This document shows, one piece after another, positions 52,761 through 61,639 of a DNA stretch of 64,000 nucleotides. Numbering within the stretch: the stretch's first letter is position 1; every line of letters begins with the position of its first letter. Source of the stretch: Pseudomonas fluorescens (GTDB lineage: Bacteria; Pseudomonadota; Gammaproteobacteria; Pseudomonadales; Pseudomonadaceae); NCBI RefSeq assembly GCF_040448305.1, contig NZ_CP148752.1, positions 2,852,001-2,916,000 on the forward strand, written 5' to 3'. Below the pieces are notes generated by a model. It was not told the DNA's origin and ran no database searches. It was given only the letters and a program-made list of their open reading frames with translations. A program made the translations under genes and the position numbers.

Positions 52761-53015
52761 TTATTCGCCTGCCGCCAGATCAGAAGCTAACTCCTGAAGA
52801 GAAAGCGTTTCGGGCAGTAGGTACTGAGGTTCGCATTCCAAAACGCTGGCTATGCGATAAAGCTTTTCTACGGTGATATTCACCTCACCACGCTCAATAC
52901 GCCCCATATAGCTACGATCGACACTGCAGGAGTGCGCCAAGGCATCTTGGGAAAATCCTCTGGCTTTCCGTAGTGTCCGTATTCTTTGGCCCAATTCCTT
53001 TGCAAGCTGATGCAT
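52761..53015 (-). CDS. XRE-family regulator resembling restriction-modification C proteins
   Basis: An 84-residue single-domain helix-turn-helix protein: LGQRIRTLRKARGFSQDALAHSCSVDRSYMGRIERGEVNITVEKLYRIASVLE. The RTYLGRIERGE-like segment and size are those of controller (C) proteins that time expression of restriction-modification genes. ATG 53015 with GAGGCGGAT just upstream is preferred to GTG 53033. It is divergent from the next three genes, and a palindrome resembling a C-box (53073-53086) lies between, so it probably controls both directions. Confidence 0.9.
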   Translation of the reverse strand: MHQLAKELGQRIRTLRKARGFSQDALAHSCSVDRSYMGRIERGEVNITVEKLYRIASVLECEPQYLLPETLSLQELASDLAAGE

Positions 53016-53072
53016 ATCCGCCTCGGTCCCCACTGAGGCGGCACTATCTTGCGTTTGCGGATGAATCGGCCA

Positions 53073-53086
53073 CGGACTATAATCCG
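53073..53086. promoter_or_regulatory. C-box-like palindrome between divergent promoters
   Basis: CGGACTATAATCCG, a 14-bp palindrome with a TATA centre and only one mismatched pair, 41 bases before the start of the 53127 gene and 58 bases from the regulator start. It resembles the GACT-TATA-GTC core of C-protein operators. Confidence 0.55.
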
Positions 53087-53126
53087 CATTTTGACTGTTC
53101 CGTGAATTTCCCTTCCAGGTGCCTGC

Positions 53127-53708
53127 ATGAAATCCGATTCATTCATCTTCGACAGGCGGCTTTACGGCCTGTTTCAGCAGGGGCACCTACGCCAATTTAC
53201 GACCAACGACCTACGTAATGCTTACGCCACTCACTTGGCGGGTATCACGTTCAACAGCAGCGACCTGCGGAGATATATCTATGAGCAGATCAGGCGGATG
53301 CTGCGTACCGGATGGGTCATTCAGGATGAAAAACGACAAAAGCGGGGACAGATCTATCACTGGCAAAGTATTCCAGAGAATCTGCAGTTGCAGCTCATAG
53401 ATAATGGGTACGAGAACAGGGCTAAACCGGTGAATAATCCGCTTCAGCAGCCTTCGAATAGCGTCAACCAAGATCAGCTTGGGCCGGATGTGATCGAGCA
53501 CTTAGAATCCATACTCAAAGAGATTCGTCTCGACTTCCTTTCCTCCATGGGAGAGGCGGAGCGCTATAAGCAACTACTCGACGAAATGCCGCATCTGAAA
53601 GACCAAGTTGAAGATGAGTATCTCGAGGCTCGAGACCGAAGCTCTCGCCTTCTAGGACATCTCCGGGCGGTCGAAAAGACGCTCAAGACAGTCATGTCCG
53701 CACGATGA
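53127..53708 (+). CDS. Unknown protein with winged-helix-like N terminus and C-terminal coiled coil
   Basis: A 193-residue protein I do not recognise. Residues 1-90 look like a winged helix (FTTNDLRNAYATHLAG, SDLRRYIYEQIRRMLRTGWVIQDEKRQKRGQIYHW). A polar linker (about 95-120) follows, then a heptad-rich stretch (VIEHLESILKEIRLDFLSSMGEAERYKQLLDEM ... LLGHLRAVEKTLKTV). It could bind DNA or recruit the helicase. AGGTG precedes the ATG. Its stop overlaps the helicase start by four bases (ATGA), so the pair is co-translated. Confidence 0.8.
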   Translation: MKSDSFIFDRRLYGLFQQGHLRQFTTNDLRNAYATHLAGITFNSSDLRRYIYEQIRRMLRTGWVIQDEKRQKRGQIYHWQSIPENLQLQLIDNGYENRAKPVNNPLQQPSNSVNQDQLGPDVIEHLESILKEIRLDFLSSMGEAERYKQLLDEMPHLKDQVEDEYLEARDRSSRLLGHLRAVEKTLKTVMSAR

Positions 53709-55087
53709 AAGCATCGCCGAGAAAATGGCAGAGCCAATGCATTGAAGTTGCGCTTGAGCACTACACCGAAACGCCGCACTTCTTCTGTCAAGCCACTCCT
53801 GGGGCTGGGAAGACACGAATGGCCGCAGAGCTGGCTCGACGACTGTTGGAGCAGGGCAAGATTGATCTCGTGCTCTGCTTTGCTCCCTCATGCCAAGTCG
53901 TCGACGGTTTTCGCTCGACATTCGCCACTGTATTAGGGCGGCGCTTGGATGGGCTTATTGGTGCCGTTGGAGCCGCAAGTACCTATCAATCGATGGAGCA
54001 TCAGGATGAAGCCTTCTGGAGGCTTTTCGATGACTACCGTGTGTTTGCGGTATTCGACGAGATCCATCACTGCTCCGGATATGATCCGGTTTTAAGCAAC
54101 GCTTGGGGGCAACAGATTTTACTGAAGATGCAGGATCGTGCTGCCTTTACCTTGGCTCTATCGGGCACGCCATGGCGCTCCGATGACAGAGGCATTGCTC
54201 TTGCTCGCTACTCCAACCCGGAAGGCCGATTGATTTGCGACTATCGCTACGGTCTCAAAGAAGCCATTTTCGACGGGGTTTGCCGGTCACCTCGCATCGT
54301 TCTGCTAGATAACCAAATGCTGAGACTAAAAGAAGATTTCGCAAACGATAGCACCGTCAAATTTTTTCCTAGCATCGCTAAGCTACTGCGTGAATCTCCG
54401 GTTTCATACGAGGATCTGTTATTTCATGAGGAGGCACTCAGCCAGTTGCTTGATCTGGGAAGCAAGAAGCTCGATGAAGTACGAATGCTGAAACCGAATG
54501 CCGCGGGTTTGGTTGTTGCTACGAATATCGACCATGCTCACCAAGTTGCTTTGGCGCTAAAAAGCAGGGGCGAGAGTTTCCAAGTAGTGACCACCAGAAC
54601 CCCAAATTCACAGCAGGTAATCAACAGGTTCAAAAATAGTGACTGCCGTTGGATCGTAGCTGTAGGAATGATCAGCGAGGGGACCGACATTCCTCGTCTG
54701 CAGGTCTGCTGCTACCTCAGTCGAATTCGTACTGAGCTGCATTATCGTCAGGTTCTGGGAAGAGTCCTTCGACGTATGGGCGACATTGACGATCAGGCTT
54801 GGTTGTTCGTCTTGGCAGAGCCGACACTGAGGCGACTTTCCCAGCGCATCGCCGATGATTTGCCGGATGATTTGGCTGTTGTCTGCGCTGTAAGCGCACC
54901 TAAATTTGAGCCTTGTTCAATAGAAGGTGAGGATCTCTTCGCGCAAGCTCTCCCGGGAGAGCCAGGAAACTCAACACCTGTCACCACAAAGCAGAAGTTT
55001 TCATCGCAGGTCGACTTAGACCCTGTCTCGACTTATCAAATAAGCTTCTCGAAAAACTATCGCCAGCAGCTGCTGGCCGTTTTCTGA
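53705..55087 (+). CDS. SF2 DEAD/DEAH-box helicase
   Basis: A 460-residue helicase. Walker A is TPGAGKTRMA (31-40), the DEIH box is VFDEIHHCSG (116-125), motif III is ALSGTPWR (151-158). The second RecA domain has VATNIDHAHQVALAL, VGMISEGTDIPRLQ and motif VI YRQVLGRVLRR. The layout is like type III restriction/RadD-like helicases without a nuclease domain. It is coupled to the upstream unknown gene and followed 170 bases later by an IMPase-family gene. Helicase identity is firm; the defence role is inferred from setting. Confidence 0.93.
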   Translation: MKASPRKWQSQCIEVALEHYTETPHFFCQATPGAGKTRMAAELARRLLEQGKIDLVLCFAPSCQVVDGFRSTFATVLGRRLDGLIGAVGAASTYQSMEHQDEAFWRLFDDYRVFAVFDEIHHCSGYDPVLSNAWGQQILLKMQDRAAFTLALSGTPWRSDDRGIALARYSNPEGRLICDYRYGLKEAIFDGVCRSPRIVLLDNQMLRLKEDFANDSTVKFFPSIAKLLRESPVSYEDLLFHEEALSQLLDLGSKKLDEVRMLKPNAAGLVVATNIDHAHQVALALKSRGESFQVVTTRTPNSQQVINRFKNSDCRWIVAVGMISEGTDIPRLQVCCYLSRIRTELHYRQVLGRVLRRMGDIDDQAWLFVLAEPTLRRLSQRIADDLPDDLAVVCAVSAPKFEPCSIEGEDLFAQALPGEPGNSTPVTTKQKFSSQVDLDPVSTYQISFSKNYRQQLLAVF

Positions 55088-55272
55088 TGTGCTTATCATT
55101 AATTTCAAAGCCTATGAGTGCTGGCGCAATGAACAAGAGATCCGCTTGTGTTCGAACCGTGTGATCCCGTTCCGTTGAACTCAGCCAACTGCCGGCTCTT
55201 TTGCGCAGGCGGTGGAGAGCGAATGGTTGATCGACGCGATGTGTTTCTCTTCACGCACGGGTGGGATTGGCA

Positions 55273-56289
55273 ATGAAAGGTAGACGCAAAGCGAAAACAA
55301 CGAAATGGGCTATGACGTTTCAATTCGAAACGGAGGCTCAGCGGTTGATGACCTCGAGATCCAAAAATGCCTCGAATCGCTTTCTTGATGTCGCCTTGCA
55401 ATTGGGTTCCTCGAGCGAGCCCATAGGCAGGATCGCCGGGGCGCCAGGCAGCCCTCAACAACTAGATCTGCCGGCGCTGCTTTCCCTCGTCATCGATGCA
55501 GTTTGTCAGGCTGGGCAGCTTCTTGTCGCAGAATGGGAGCGGGTAGAGGGGCCAAGAGGGCACGGTGACAAGGCAGTTGTCGATGTCGAAATTGAAAAAC
55601 TTTTACGTCAGCAGCTACTTGGTCTGTTTTTCTGCGACTTTTGGGGGGAGGAAACTGGCCATACCCTTACAGGACACCCATGGTGTTGGGTTGTTGACCC
55701 CAACGATGGCACGAATGATTTTTTGAGAGGGCTGAAAGGTTCAGCTATTTCAGTCGGCCTTCTTTACAAACACATTCCAGTACTAGGCGTGGTTTATGCT
55801 CCTGTGACGGAAGAAGGCATTTCGGATTGCATCGCTTGGGCTGAAGGATTGCCAGCTTTATTGCGTAATGGGCAGCCCTTAGTTCGTAAACTTCTGGACC
55901 TGCCTTGGTGGAGCGGTAGCCGGGTCATGCTCAGTTCCGCTGCCGTAAACAAATCAGATATCAATCTGGAGCTCTGCTCACCTAGTGCCTTTGTCGCGAT
56001 GCCCTCGATTGCCTACAGGCTTGCGAAAGTGGCCGCAGGTGACGGCATTTGTGGTGTCTCTCTCTACCCAGTTTCTGCACATGACGTCGTTGCAGGTCAT
56101 GCATTGTTGAGAGGTGCGGGTGGAGTCCTGCTCAATGAAAATGGAAGGTCAATTCGATACGTAACGGACAAGGACATGCAAGTGGTCTCACGTCGCTGCT
56201 TCGGAGGATTGGAAGCTGTGTGCAAGACATTGGCCGCTCGGGATTGGGATCGTGTTTTTTCTGTTGATGACAATTCCCTGCCCGTATAA
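55273..56289 (+). CDS. Inositol monophosphatase/CysQ-family phosphatase
   Basis: A metal-dependent phosphatase of the IMPase/FBPase/CysQ superfamily, about 338 residues. The catalytic set is complete: GDKAVVDVEIEK, WGEETGH (EE), WVVDPNDGTNDFLRG and a C-terminal SAHDVVAGHALLRGAGG (Asp). The first 75 residues are an unrelated basic extension, and the true start is uncertain: GTG 55261, ATG 55273, or TTG/ATG at 55345/55348, which has GGAGG at about the right distance. Relatives remove phosphate from inositol phosphates, pAp or NADP. Beside a helicase and a C-protein it may process a nucleotide signal or product; that is speculation. Confidence 0.88.
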   Translation: MKGRRKAKTTKWAMTFQFETEAQRLMTSRSKNASNRFLDVALQLGSSSEPIGRIAGAPGSPQQLDLPALLSLVIDAVCQAGQLLVAEWERVEGPRGHGDKAVVDVEIEKLLRQQLLGLFFCDFWGEETGHTLTGHPWCWVVDPNDGTNDFLRGLKGSAISVGLLYKHIPVLGVVYAPVTEEGISDCIAWAEGLPALLRNGQPLVRKLLDLPWWSGSRVMLSSAAVNKSDINLELCSPSAFVAMPSIAYRLAKVAAGDGICGVSLYPVSAHDVVAGHALLRGAGGVLLNENGRSIRYVTDKDMQVVSRRCFGGLEAVCKTLAARDWDRVFSVDDNSLPV

Positions 56290-56633
56290 AAACGCATGGT
56301 TTCGCTGCTATACAACAGATCAGTAGAAATGGCTTCGATGCGGACCCCAGTATTTACTTTTGTCAGAGGAGTTGCAGTCCGGCCCAAAGTATCGAGAAGT
56401 GCTCTAAATCCAATCAATAATGAAAAAATTTCAAAAAATACTGAAAAACTACGGCAAGCTCGCTCCCACAGGGGATTTTCGTCTATCTGGTACCACCGTT
56501 CCTCACCTAAGTCTTTGCTTCTGCTCACTAATCCTCCAGAATCGCGCCCCTGTTTCGGCCGGGCGCTGCCTGTCGGGTATTCCGACGCGTCCTGGCCGGG
56601 TGGCAAGTGACCGGAATGTGGAGATCCCACCGG
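56290..56633. other. Boundary between defence island and core chromosome
   Basis: About 340 bases. A half REP sequence (GCTCGCTCCCACAGGGGA, near 56458) marks return to core-like DNA. The open frames here (56296-56610 + and a long minus-strand frame entering the permease) have no family features and are taken as shadows. Confidence 0.45.
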
Positions 56634-57914
56634 ATGAATGATCAGGCCAATAGCGTTAACGAACGCTATGTAGACGCGACACCCGCGACGCTTTCGAGCT
56701 GGAATCGCCAGGACACCACCTGGATGCTGGGCCTGTTTGGCACGGCGATTGGTGCGGGAACCCTGTTTTTGCCGATCAACGCAGGCCTGGGCGGTTTCTG
56801 GCCGCTGCTGGTCCTGGCGTTGCTGGCGTTCCCGATGACGTTCTACGCACACCGCGGGCTGACCCGTTTCGTGCTGTCCGGTCGCAAAGGCGCCGACATT
56901 ACTGAAGTGGTGGAAGAGCATTTCGGCATCAAGGCCGGCGCGCTGATCACCTTGCTGTACTTCTTCGCGATTTTCCCGATCCTGCTGATCTATAGCGTGG
57001 CCCTGACCAACACGGTCGGCAGCTTCATGGAACATCAACTGCACATCATGCCGCCACCGCGCGCCGTGCTGTCGCTGGTGCTGATCCTCGGCCTGCTGGC
57101 GGTGGTGCGTTGCGGTGAGCAATTGATCGTCAAGGCCATGAGCCTGATGGTCTATCCGTTCATCGTCGCGCTGCTGTTCCTGGCGGTGTACCTGGTTCCG
57201 CACTGGAACGGTGGCATCCTCGCCACCGCGAGCAGCGTGCCGGCGCCATCGGCGTTGCTGCACACCTTGTGGCTGGCGATTCCGGTGATGGTGTTCTCGT
57301 TCAACCACTCGCCGATCATCTCGGCGTTCGCCGTGGACCAGAAGCGTCGCTACGGGGAGCACGCCGAGGAGCGCAGCTCGCAGATCCTGTCCCGCGCCCA
57401 CCTGCTGATGGTGGTGATGGTGCTGTTCTTCGTCTTCAGTTGCGTGCTGACCCTGTCGCCAGCGCAACTGGCTGAAGCCAAGGCGCAAAACCTGTCGATC
57501 CTGTCGTACCTGGCCAACCACTTCAGCAATCCGACCATCGCCTTCGCGGCGCCGTTGATTGCCTTCGTGGCCATATCCAAGTCGTTCCTGGGGCACTACA
57601 TCGGTGCCAGCGAAGGCCTCAAGGGCCTGATCGTCAAGAGCGGCAAGCGTCCGTCCGCCAAGGCCCTGGACCGCATGACCGCCGCGTTCATGCTGGTGGT
57701 GTGCTGGATCGTCGCCACGCTGAACCCGAGCATTCTCGGCATGATCGAAACCCTCGGTGGCCCGGTGATCGCGGCGATCCTGTTCCTGATGCCGATGTAC
57801 GCCATCCGCAAGGTCCCGGCGATGGCACGCTATCGCGGTCAGGCATCCAACGTCTTCGTGACGGCGGTGGGCCTGGTGGCGATCACGGCGTTGATCTATT
57901 CGTTGACCGCCTGA
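56634..57914 (+). CDS. HAAAP-family serine/threonine (aromatic) amino-acid permease
   Basis: A 426-residue inner-membrane carrier with about 11 hydrophobic segments. The N terminus (TTWMLGLFGTAIGAGTLFLPINAGLGG) is typical of the hydroxy/aromatic amino-acid permease family (SdaC/TdcC). VVEEHFGIKAG and FSFNHSPIISAFAVDQ are also seen. ATG 56634 with GGAG upstream is taken as start. Codon use is strongly GC-rich, as in acnB next door, showing that the core chromosome resumes here. Confidence 0.92.
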   Translation: MNDQANSVNERYVDATPATLSSWNRQDTTWMLGLFGTAIGAGTLFLPINAGLGGFWPLLVLALLAFPMTFYAHRGLTRFVLSGRKGADITEVVEEHFGIKAGALITLLYFFAIFPILLIYSVALTNTVGSFMEHQLHIMPPPRAVLSLVLILGLLAVVRCGEQLIVKAMSLMVYPFIVALLFLAVYLVPHWNGGILATASSVPAPSALLHTLWLAIPVMVFSFNHSPIISAFAVDQKRRYGEHAEERSSQILSRAHLLMVVMVLFFVFSCVLTLSPAQLAEAKAQNLSILSYLANHFSNPTIAFAAPLIAFVAISKSFLGHYIGASEGLKGLIVKSGKRPSAKALDRMTAAFMLVVCWIVATLNPSILGMIETLGGPVIAAILFLMPMYAIRKVPAMARYRGQASNVFVTAVGLVAITALIYSLTA

Positions 57915-57941
57915 TGATTTCTTCGGGGCTGTGAGTCCGCC

Positions 57942-58010
57942 ATCGCCGGCAAGCCGGTCTCGCTCCCACAGGGACCGCGCAAAACCTGTGGGAGCGAGCC
58001 TGCTCGCGAT
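57942..58010. repeat. REPIN (inverted REP pair)
   Basis: Left arm CTCGCTCCCACAGGG (ending about 57973) and right arm CCTGTGGGAGCGAG continuing to TGCTCGCGAT (57985-58010) form an inverted pair around a short spacer. This is the standard Pseudomonas fluorescens-group REP sequence. Lies between the permease and the acnB terminator. Confidence 0.85.
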
Positions 58011-58053
58011 TCAAGCGCCTCGGTCTTCCTGGAAATGAGCATTCTTGAGGCAT

Positions 58054-58092
58054 AAAAAAACGCCGCTCATCTCACGATGGGCGGCGTTTTTC
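58054..58092 (-). terminator. Bidirectional terminator after acnB
   Basis: Stem AAACGCCGC ... GCGGCGTTT with an inner CAT/ATG extension, flanked by A- and T-runs on opposite sides. It ends 15 bases from the acnB stop codon and can also stop transcription from the permease side. Confidence 0.93.
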
Positions 58093-58106
58093 ATTGCGTT
58101 GCAACG

Positions 58107-60707
58107 TTAGGCTTGAACGACCGGGATGTTGGCGTTCGCAGCAGCTTCACGGAACTCGGCGATCTGGTCGAAGGACAGGTAGCGGTAGACATCGGCCGCC
58201 ATGCTGTCGATCTTGCCAGCGTATTCCATGTACTCCTCGACGGTCGGCAGGCGACCCAGGATGGAAGCCACGGACGCCAGTTCGGCCGAAGCCAGGTAGA
58301 CGTTCGCGCCGTCACCCAGACGGTTCGGGAAGTTACGGGTCGAAGTCGACACAACGGTCGAGTTCGGCTCTACACGTGCCTGGTTACCCATGCACAGCGA
58401 GCAGCCCGGCATTTCCATGCGCGCGCCGGCCTTGCCGTAGATGCCGTAGTAGCCTTCTTCGGTCAGTTGGTGAGCGTCCATCTTGGTCGGCGGCGACAGC
58501 CACAGACGGGTTGGCAGCTGGCCCTTGACCTGTTCCAGCAACTTGCCGGCAGCGCGGAAGTGACCGATGTTGGTCATGCACGAACCGATGAACACTTCGT
58601 CGATCTTCTCGCCAGCAACGCTGGAGAGCAGGCGAGCGTCGTCCGGGTCGTTTGGCGCGCAGAGCACAGGCTCTTTGATGTCGGCCAGGTCGATCTCGAT
58701 GATTTCAGCGTATTCAGCGTCTTTGTCCGCTTGCAGCAGCTCAGGGTTGGCCAGCCAGGCTTCCATTGCTTGGGCGCGACGTTCCAGAGTACGTGCATCA
58801 CCGTAGCCTTCGCCGATCATCCAGCGCAGCAGGGTGATGTTGGACTGCAGGTATTCGGCAATCGACTCTTTGGACAGCTGGATGGTGCAACCGGCAGCCG
58901 AACGTTCAGCCGAGGCGTCAGACAGTTCGAACGCTTGCTCGACGGTCAGTTTAGGCAGACCTTCGATCTCCAGGATGCGACCGGAGAAGGCGTTCTTCTT
59001 GCCTTTCTTCTCTACGGTCAGCAGGCCAGCCTGGATCGCGTAGTAAGGAATGGCGTGAACCAGGTCACGCAGGGTGACGCCTGGCTGCAGTTCGCCTTTG
59101 AAGCGAACCAGGATCGACTCAGGCATGTCCAGCGGCATGACGCCGGTGGCAGCGGCGAACGCAACCAGGCCGGAACCGGCCGGGAACGAGATGCCGATCG
59201 GGAAACGGGTGTGGGAGTCACCACCGGTACCGACGGTGTCTGGCAGCAGCATGCGGTTCAGCCACGAGTGGATGATGCCGTCGCCCGGACGCAGGGAAAC
59301 GCCGCCGCGGGTCATGATGAAGTCAGGCAGGGTGTGGTGGGTGGTCACGTCGATCGGCTTTGGATAAGCCGCGGTGTGGCAGAAGGACTGCATCACCAGA
59401 TCGGTCGAGAAGCCCAGGCACGCCAGGTCTTTCAGTTCGTCACGGGTCATGGGACCGGTGGTGTCCTGGGAACCGACGGTGGTCATCTTCGGTTCGCAGT
59501 AGGTGCCCGGACGAACGCCGGTCACGCCGCAAGCCTTGCCGACCATTTTCTGCGCCAGGGTGAAACCCTTGGTGCTTTCAGCCGGTGCTTCAGGCTTCTT
59601 GAACAGGTCCGAAGGTGGCAGACCCAGCTCGGTGCGAGCCTTTTCGGTCAGGCCACGGCCGATGATCAGCGGAATACGGCCGCCAGCGCGAACTTCGTCC
59701 AACAGGACCGGGGTCTTCATTTCGAAGGTGGTCAGGACTTCGTCGGTGCCGTGCTTGCAGACTTTGCCAGCATGCGGGTACAGGTCGATCACGTCGCCCA
59801 TGTGCATGTTGGAAACGTCGAATTCGATTGGCAGTGCGCCGGCATCTTCCATGGTGTTGTAGAAGATCGGAGCGATCTTGCTGCCGAAGCAGAAACCGCC
59901 GGCACGCTTGTTCGGCACGTAAGGAACGTCGTCGCCGAAGAACCACAGTACGGAGTTGGTTGCCGATTTACGCGAAGAACCGGTACCGACCACGTCACCG
60001 ACGTAGGCGATAGGGAAGCCGGCGTTGCGCATTTCTTCGATCTGCTTCATCGGACCGGTGACGCCTTGTGCGTCAGGCACGATGCCGTCGCGAGCCATTT
60101 TCAGCATGGCCAGGGCGTGCAGCGGGATGTCTGGACGGGACCAGGCATCAGGGGCAGGGGACAGGTCGTCGGTGTTGGTTTCGCCGGTGACCTTGAACAC
60201 GCGCAGGCTGATCTTGTCGGCCAGGGTCGGGCGCTTCACGAACCACTCGCCGTCAGCCCAGGATTGCAGCACGCCTTGGGCGTGAACGTTACCGTTCTTG
60301 GCTTTTTCAGCGACGTCGTGGAAGGCGTCGAACATCAGCAGGGTGTGCTTGAGTTCTTTGGCAGCTACTGGAGCCAGTTCGGCGTCGTCCAGCAGGTTAA
60401 CCAGAGTCACGATGTTGTAGCCGCCCTGCATGGTGCCGAGCAGTTCAACAGCGCGCTTCTTGTCGATCAGGGGGGATTTGGCTTCGCCTTTGGCGATGGC
60501 GGACAGGAAGCCGGCCTTGACATAGGCTGCTTCGTCCACGCCTGGCGGAACGCGATTGGTGATCAGGTCAACGAGGAATGCTTCTTCGCCAGCCGGGGGA
60601 TTTTTCAGCAGCTCGACCAGGCCTGCAGTTTGTTCGGCGTTTAGCGGCTGGGGAACGATACCCAGTGCTGCGCGCTCTTCGATATGTTTGCGGTAGGCTT
60701 CAAGCAC
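58107..60707 (-). CDS. acnB: Aconitate hydratase B / 2-methylisocitrate dehydratase
   Basis: An 866-residue AcnB, the main TCA-cycle aconitase, with the order HEAT-like domain, swivel domain, then catalytic domains. Near-identical family blocks are LVELLKNPPAGEEAFLVDL, VPPGVDEAAYVKAGFL, FKVTGETNTDDLSPAPDAWS and GDSHTRFPIGISFPAGSG. The 4Fe-4S cysteines are in SCMTNIGHF and CSLCMGNQA. GTG 60707 (start VLEAYRKHIEERAA, GAGG 9 bases upstream) matches the usual length. The frame opens at 60755 and ATG 60722 is an alternative. Confidence 0.98.
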   Translation of the reverse strand: MLEAYRKHIEERAALGIVPQPLNAEQTAGLVELLKNPPAGEEAFLVDLITNRVPPGVDEAAYVKAGFLSAIAKGEAKSPLIDKKRAVELLGTMQGGYNIVTLVNLLDDAELAPVAAKELKHTLLMFDAFHDVAEKAKNGNVHAQGVLQSWADGEWFVKRPTLADKISLRVFKVTGETNTDDLSPAPDAWSRPDIPLHALAMLKMARDGIVPDAQGVTGPMKQIEEMRNAGFPIAYVGDVVGTGSSRKSATNSVLWFFGDDVPYVPNKRAGGFCFGSKIAPIFYNTMEDAGALPIEFDVSNMHMGDVIDLYPHAGKVCKHGTDEVLTTFEMKTPVLLDEVRAGGRIPLIIGRGLTEKARTELGLPPSDLFKKPEAPAESTKGFTLAQKMVGKACGVTGVRPGTYCEPKMTTVGSQDTTGPMTRDELKDLACLGFSTDLVMQSFCHTAAYPKPIDVTTHHTLPDFIMTRGGVSLRPGDGIIHSWLNRMLLPDTVGTGGDSHTRFPIGISFPAGSGLVAFAAATGVMPLDMPESILVRFKGELQPGVTLRDLVHAIPYYAIQAGLLTVEKKGKKNAFSGRILEIEGLPKLTVEQAFELSDASAERSAAGCTIQLSKESIAEYLQSNITLLRWMIGEGYGDARTLERRAQAMEAWLANPELLQADKDAEYAEIIEIDLADIKEPVLCAPNDPDDARLLSSVAGEKIDEVFIGSCMTNIGHFRAAGKLLEQVKGQLPTRLWLSPPTKMDAHQLTEEGYYGIYGKAGARMEMPGCSLCMGNQARVEPNSTVVSTSTRNFPNRLGDGANVYLASAELASVASILGRLPTVEEYMEYAGKIDSMAADVYRYLSFDQIAEFREAAANANIPVVQA

Positions 60708-61164
60708 AGTTATTACCCTCATCAGTGGTCCCAAATGGGTGTCCGGGACGCTCATCCCGAAATTGCCGTACTCATGCGCTGCATGGCGTTGTGAGCCACT
60801 TAGCCAGAATTACCGACAATTCCTTACAGAAGCTGCTTTCAAAGTTTTACGCCTGCAGAACGGGAGCTGATGAGGGTTGGCGTTGGGCTTTTCCCCGCTG
60901 GAAAAACCCCTCGCCAACACCGCTCTGAAGGAACGACTGTGCTCGTGACGCTTTGAAAACAGCTTCTAACGGACATTGGCGCCTAAAAAGGCAGGCTGAT
61001 TCTACGGCAAAAAAAAATTAAAGGTAAGTCAGTGTTTATTGGACTTTGGTGGAGGCAGTCACCAGAGCCCGATTCTCCATGGGCCCTGAACTTTGAGGGG
61101 TGATCAATGGCCGACAAAGGGCTAACATGCCGGCCTGTCCTGCTTTTTCGCGTTTTGCCTATCT
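60708..61164. other. acnB upstream region with a long hairpin
   Basis: About 460 bases between divergent acnB and the DUF1289 gene. At 60876-60918 there is a long imperfect stem: GTTGGCG pairs with CGCCAAC, then GGG with CCC and TTTTCC with GGAAAA around a small loop. It could be a structured leader element of acnB or a small-RNA/terminator stem. No coding gene is seen. Confidence 0.5.
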
Positions 61165-61635
61165 ATGCCCAATCAGACCATCAAGACACCCTGCGTCGGC
61201 CTCTGCTCCACTGTTTACGGTGACCTGGTGTGCCGTGGCTGCAAGCGTTTCCACCACGAAGTGATCCACTGGAACGGTTACAACGAGGAAGAAAAGCGCG
61301 CGGTATGGCTGCGTCTTGAGCAGTTGCTGTCGCAGGTGATGGCCGCCAAGGTGGAAATTTTCGATCCGGCACTGCTGAGAATGCAGCTGGAGCAACGCAA
61401 GATCCGCTTCGTGCCCCATCAGTCGGAATATTGCTGGGCCTACCAGTTGATCGCCCGGGGCGCGCGGGTGATCAACAACCTGGAAGCCTACGGGATGGTG
61501 TTGCTGCCGGAGTTTCGCGAGTGGAACCTGCCGGAATTGCGCGACGCCATTGATCGGGAATTTTTCCTGCTCTCCGAGGCTCATTACCAGCGCTACATTG
61601 CGCCGGGGTTTCTCAAGGATGCGTTTGGCGGCTAA
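61165..61635 (+). CDS. DUF1289 domain protein
   Basis: A 156-residue protein starting with the DUF1289 motif: PCVGLCSTVYGDLVCRGCKRF, four cysteines that suggest a metal or Fe-S site, followed by a helical domain (NEEEKRAVWLRLEQLL). Function unknown. Commonly found next to acnB or uspA in Pseudomonas. GC-rich core codon use. Confidence 0.88.
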   Translation: MPNQTIKTPCVGLCSTVYGDLVCRGCKRFHHEVIHWNGYNEEEKRAVWLRLEQLLSQVMAAKVEIFDPALLRMQLEQRKIRFVPHQSEYCWAYQLIARGARVINNLEAYGMVLLPEFREWNLPELRDAIDREFFLLSEAHYQRYIAPGFLKDAFGG

Positions 61636-61639
61636 GATC

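Noticed and set aside
56296..56610. 104-codon + strand frame before the permease
   Set aside because: Contains a REP half-site inside the frame and lacks a coding pattern; more likely intergenic.
56097..57596. Long minus-strand frame (499 codons) across the IMPase end and the permease
   Set aside because: It runs antisense to two well-supported genes and is rich in Gln/Arg/His as expected of a shadow frame.
58077..60644. Very long + strand open frame (855 codons) opposite acnB
   Set aside because: Shadow of the strongly biased codons of acnB; the translation is low-complexity in pattern and unrelated to any family I know.
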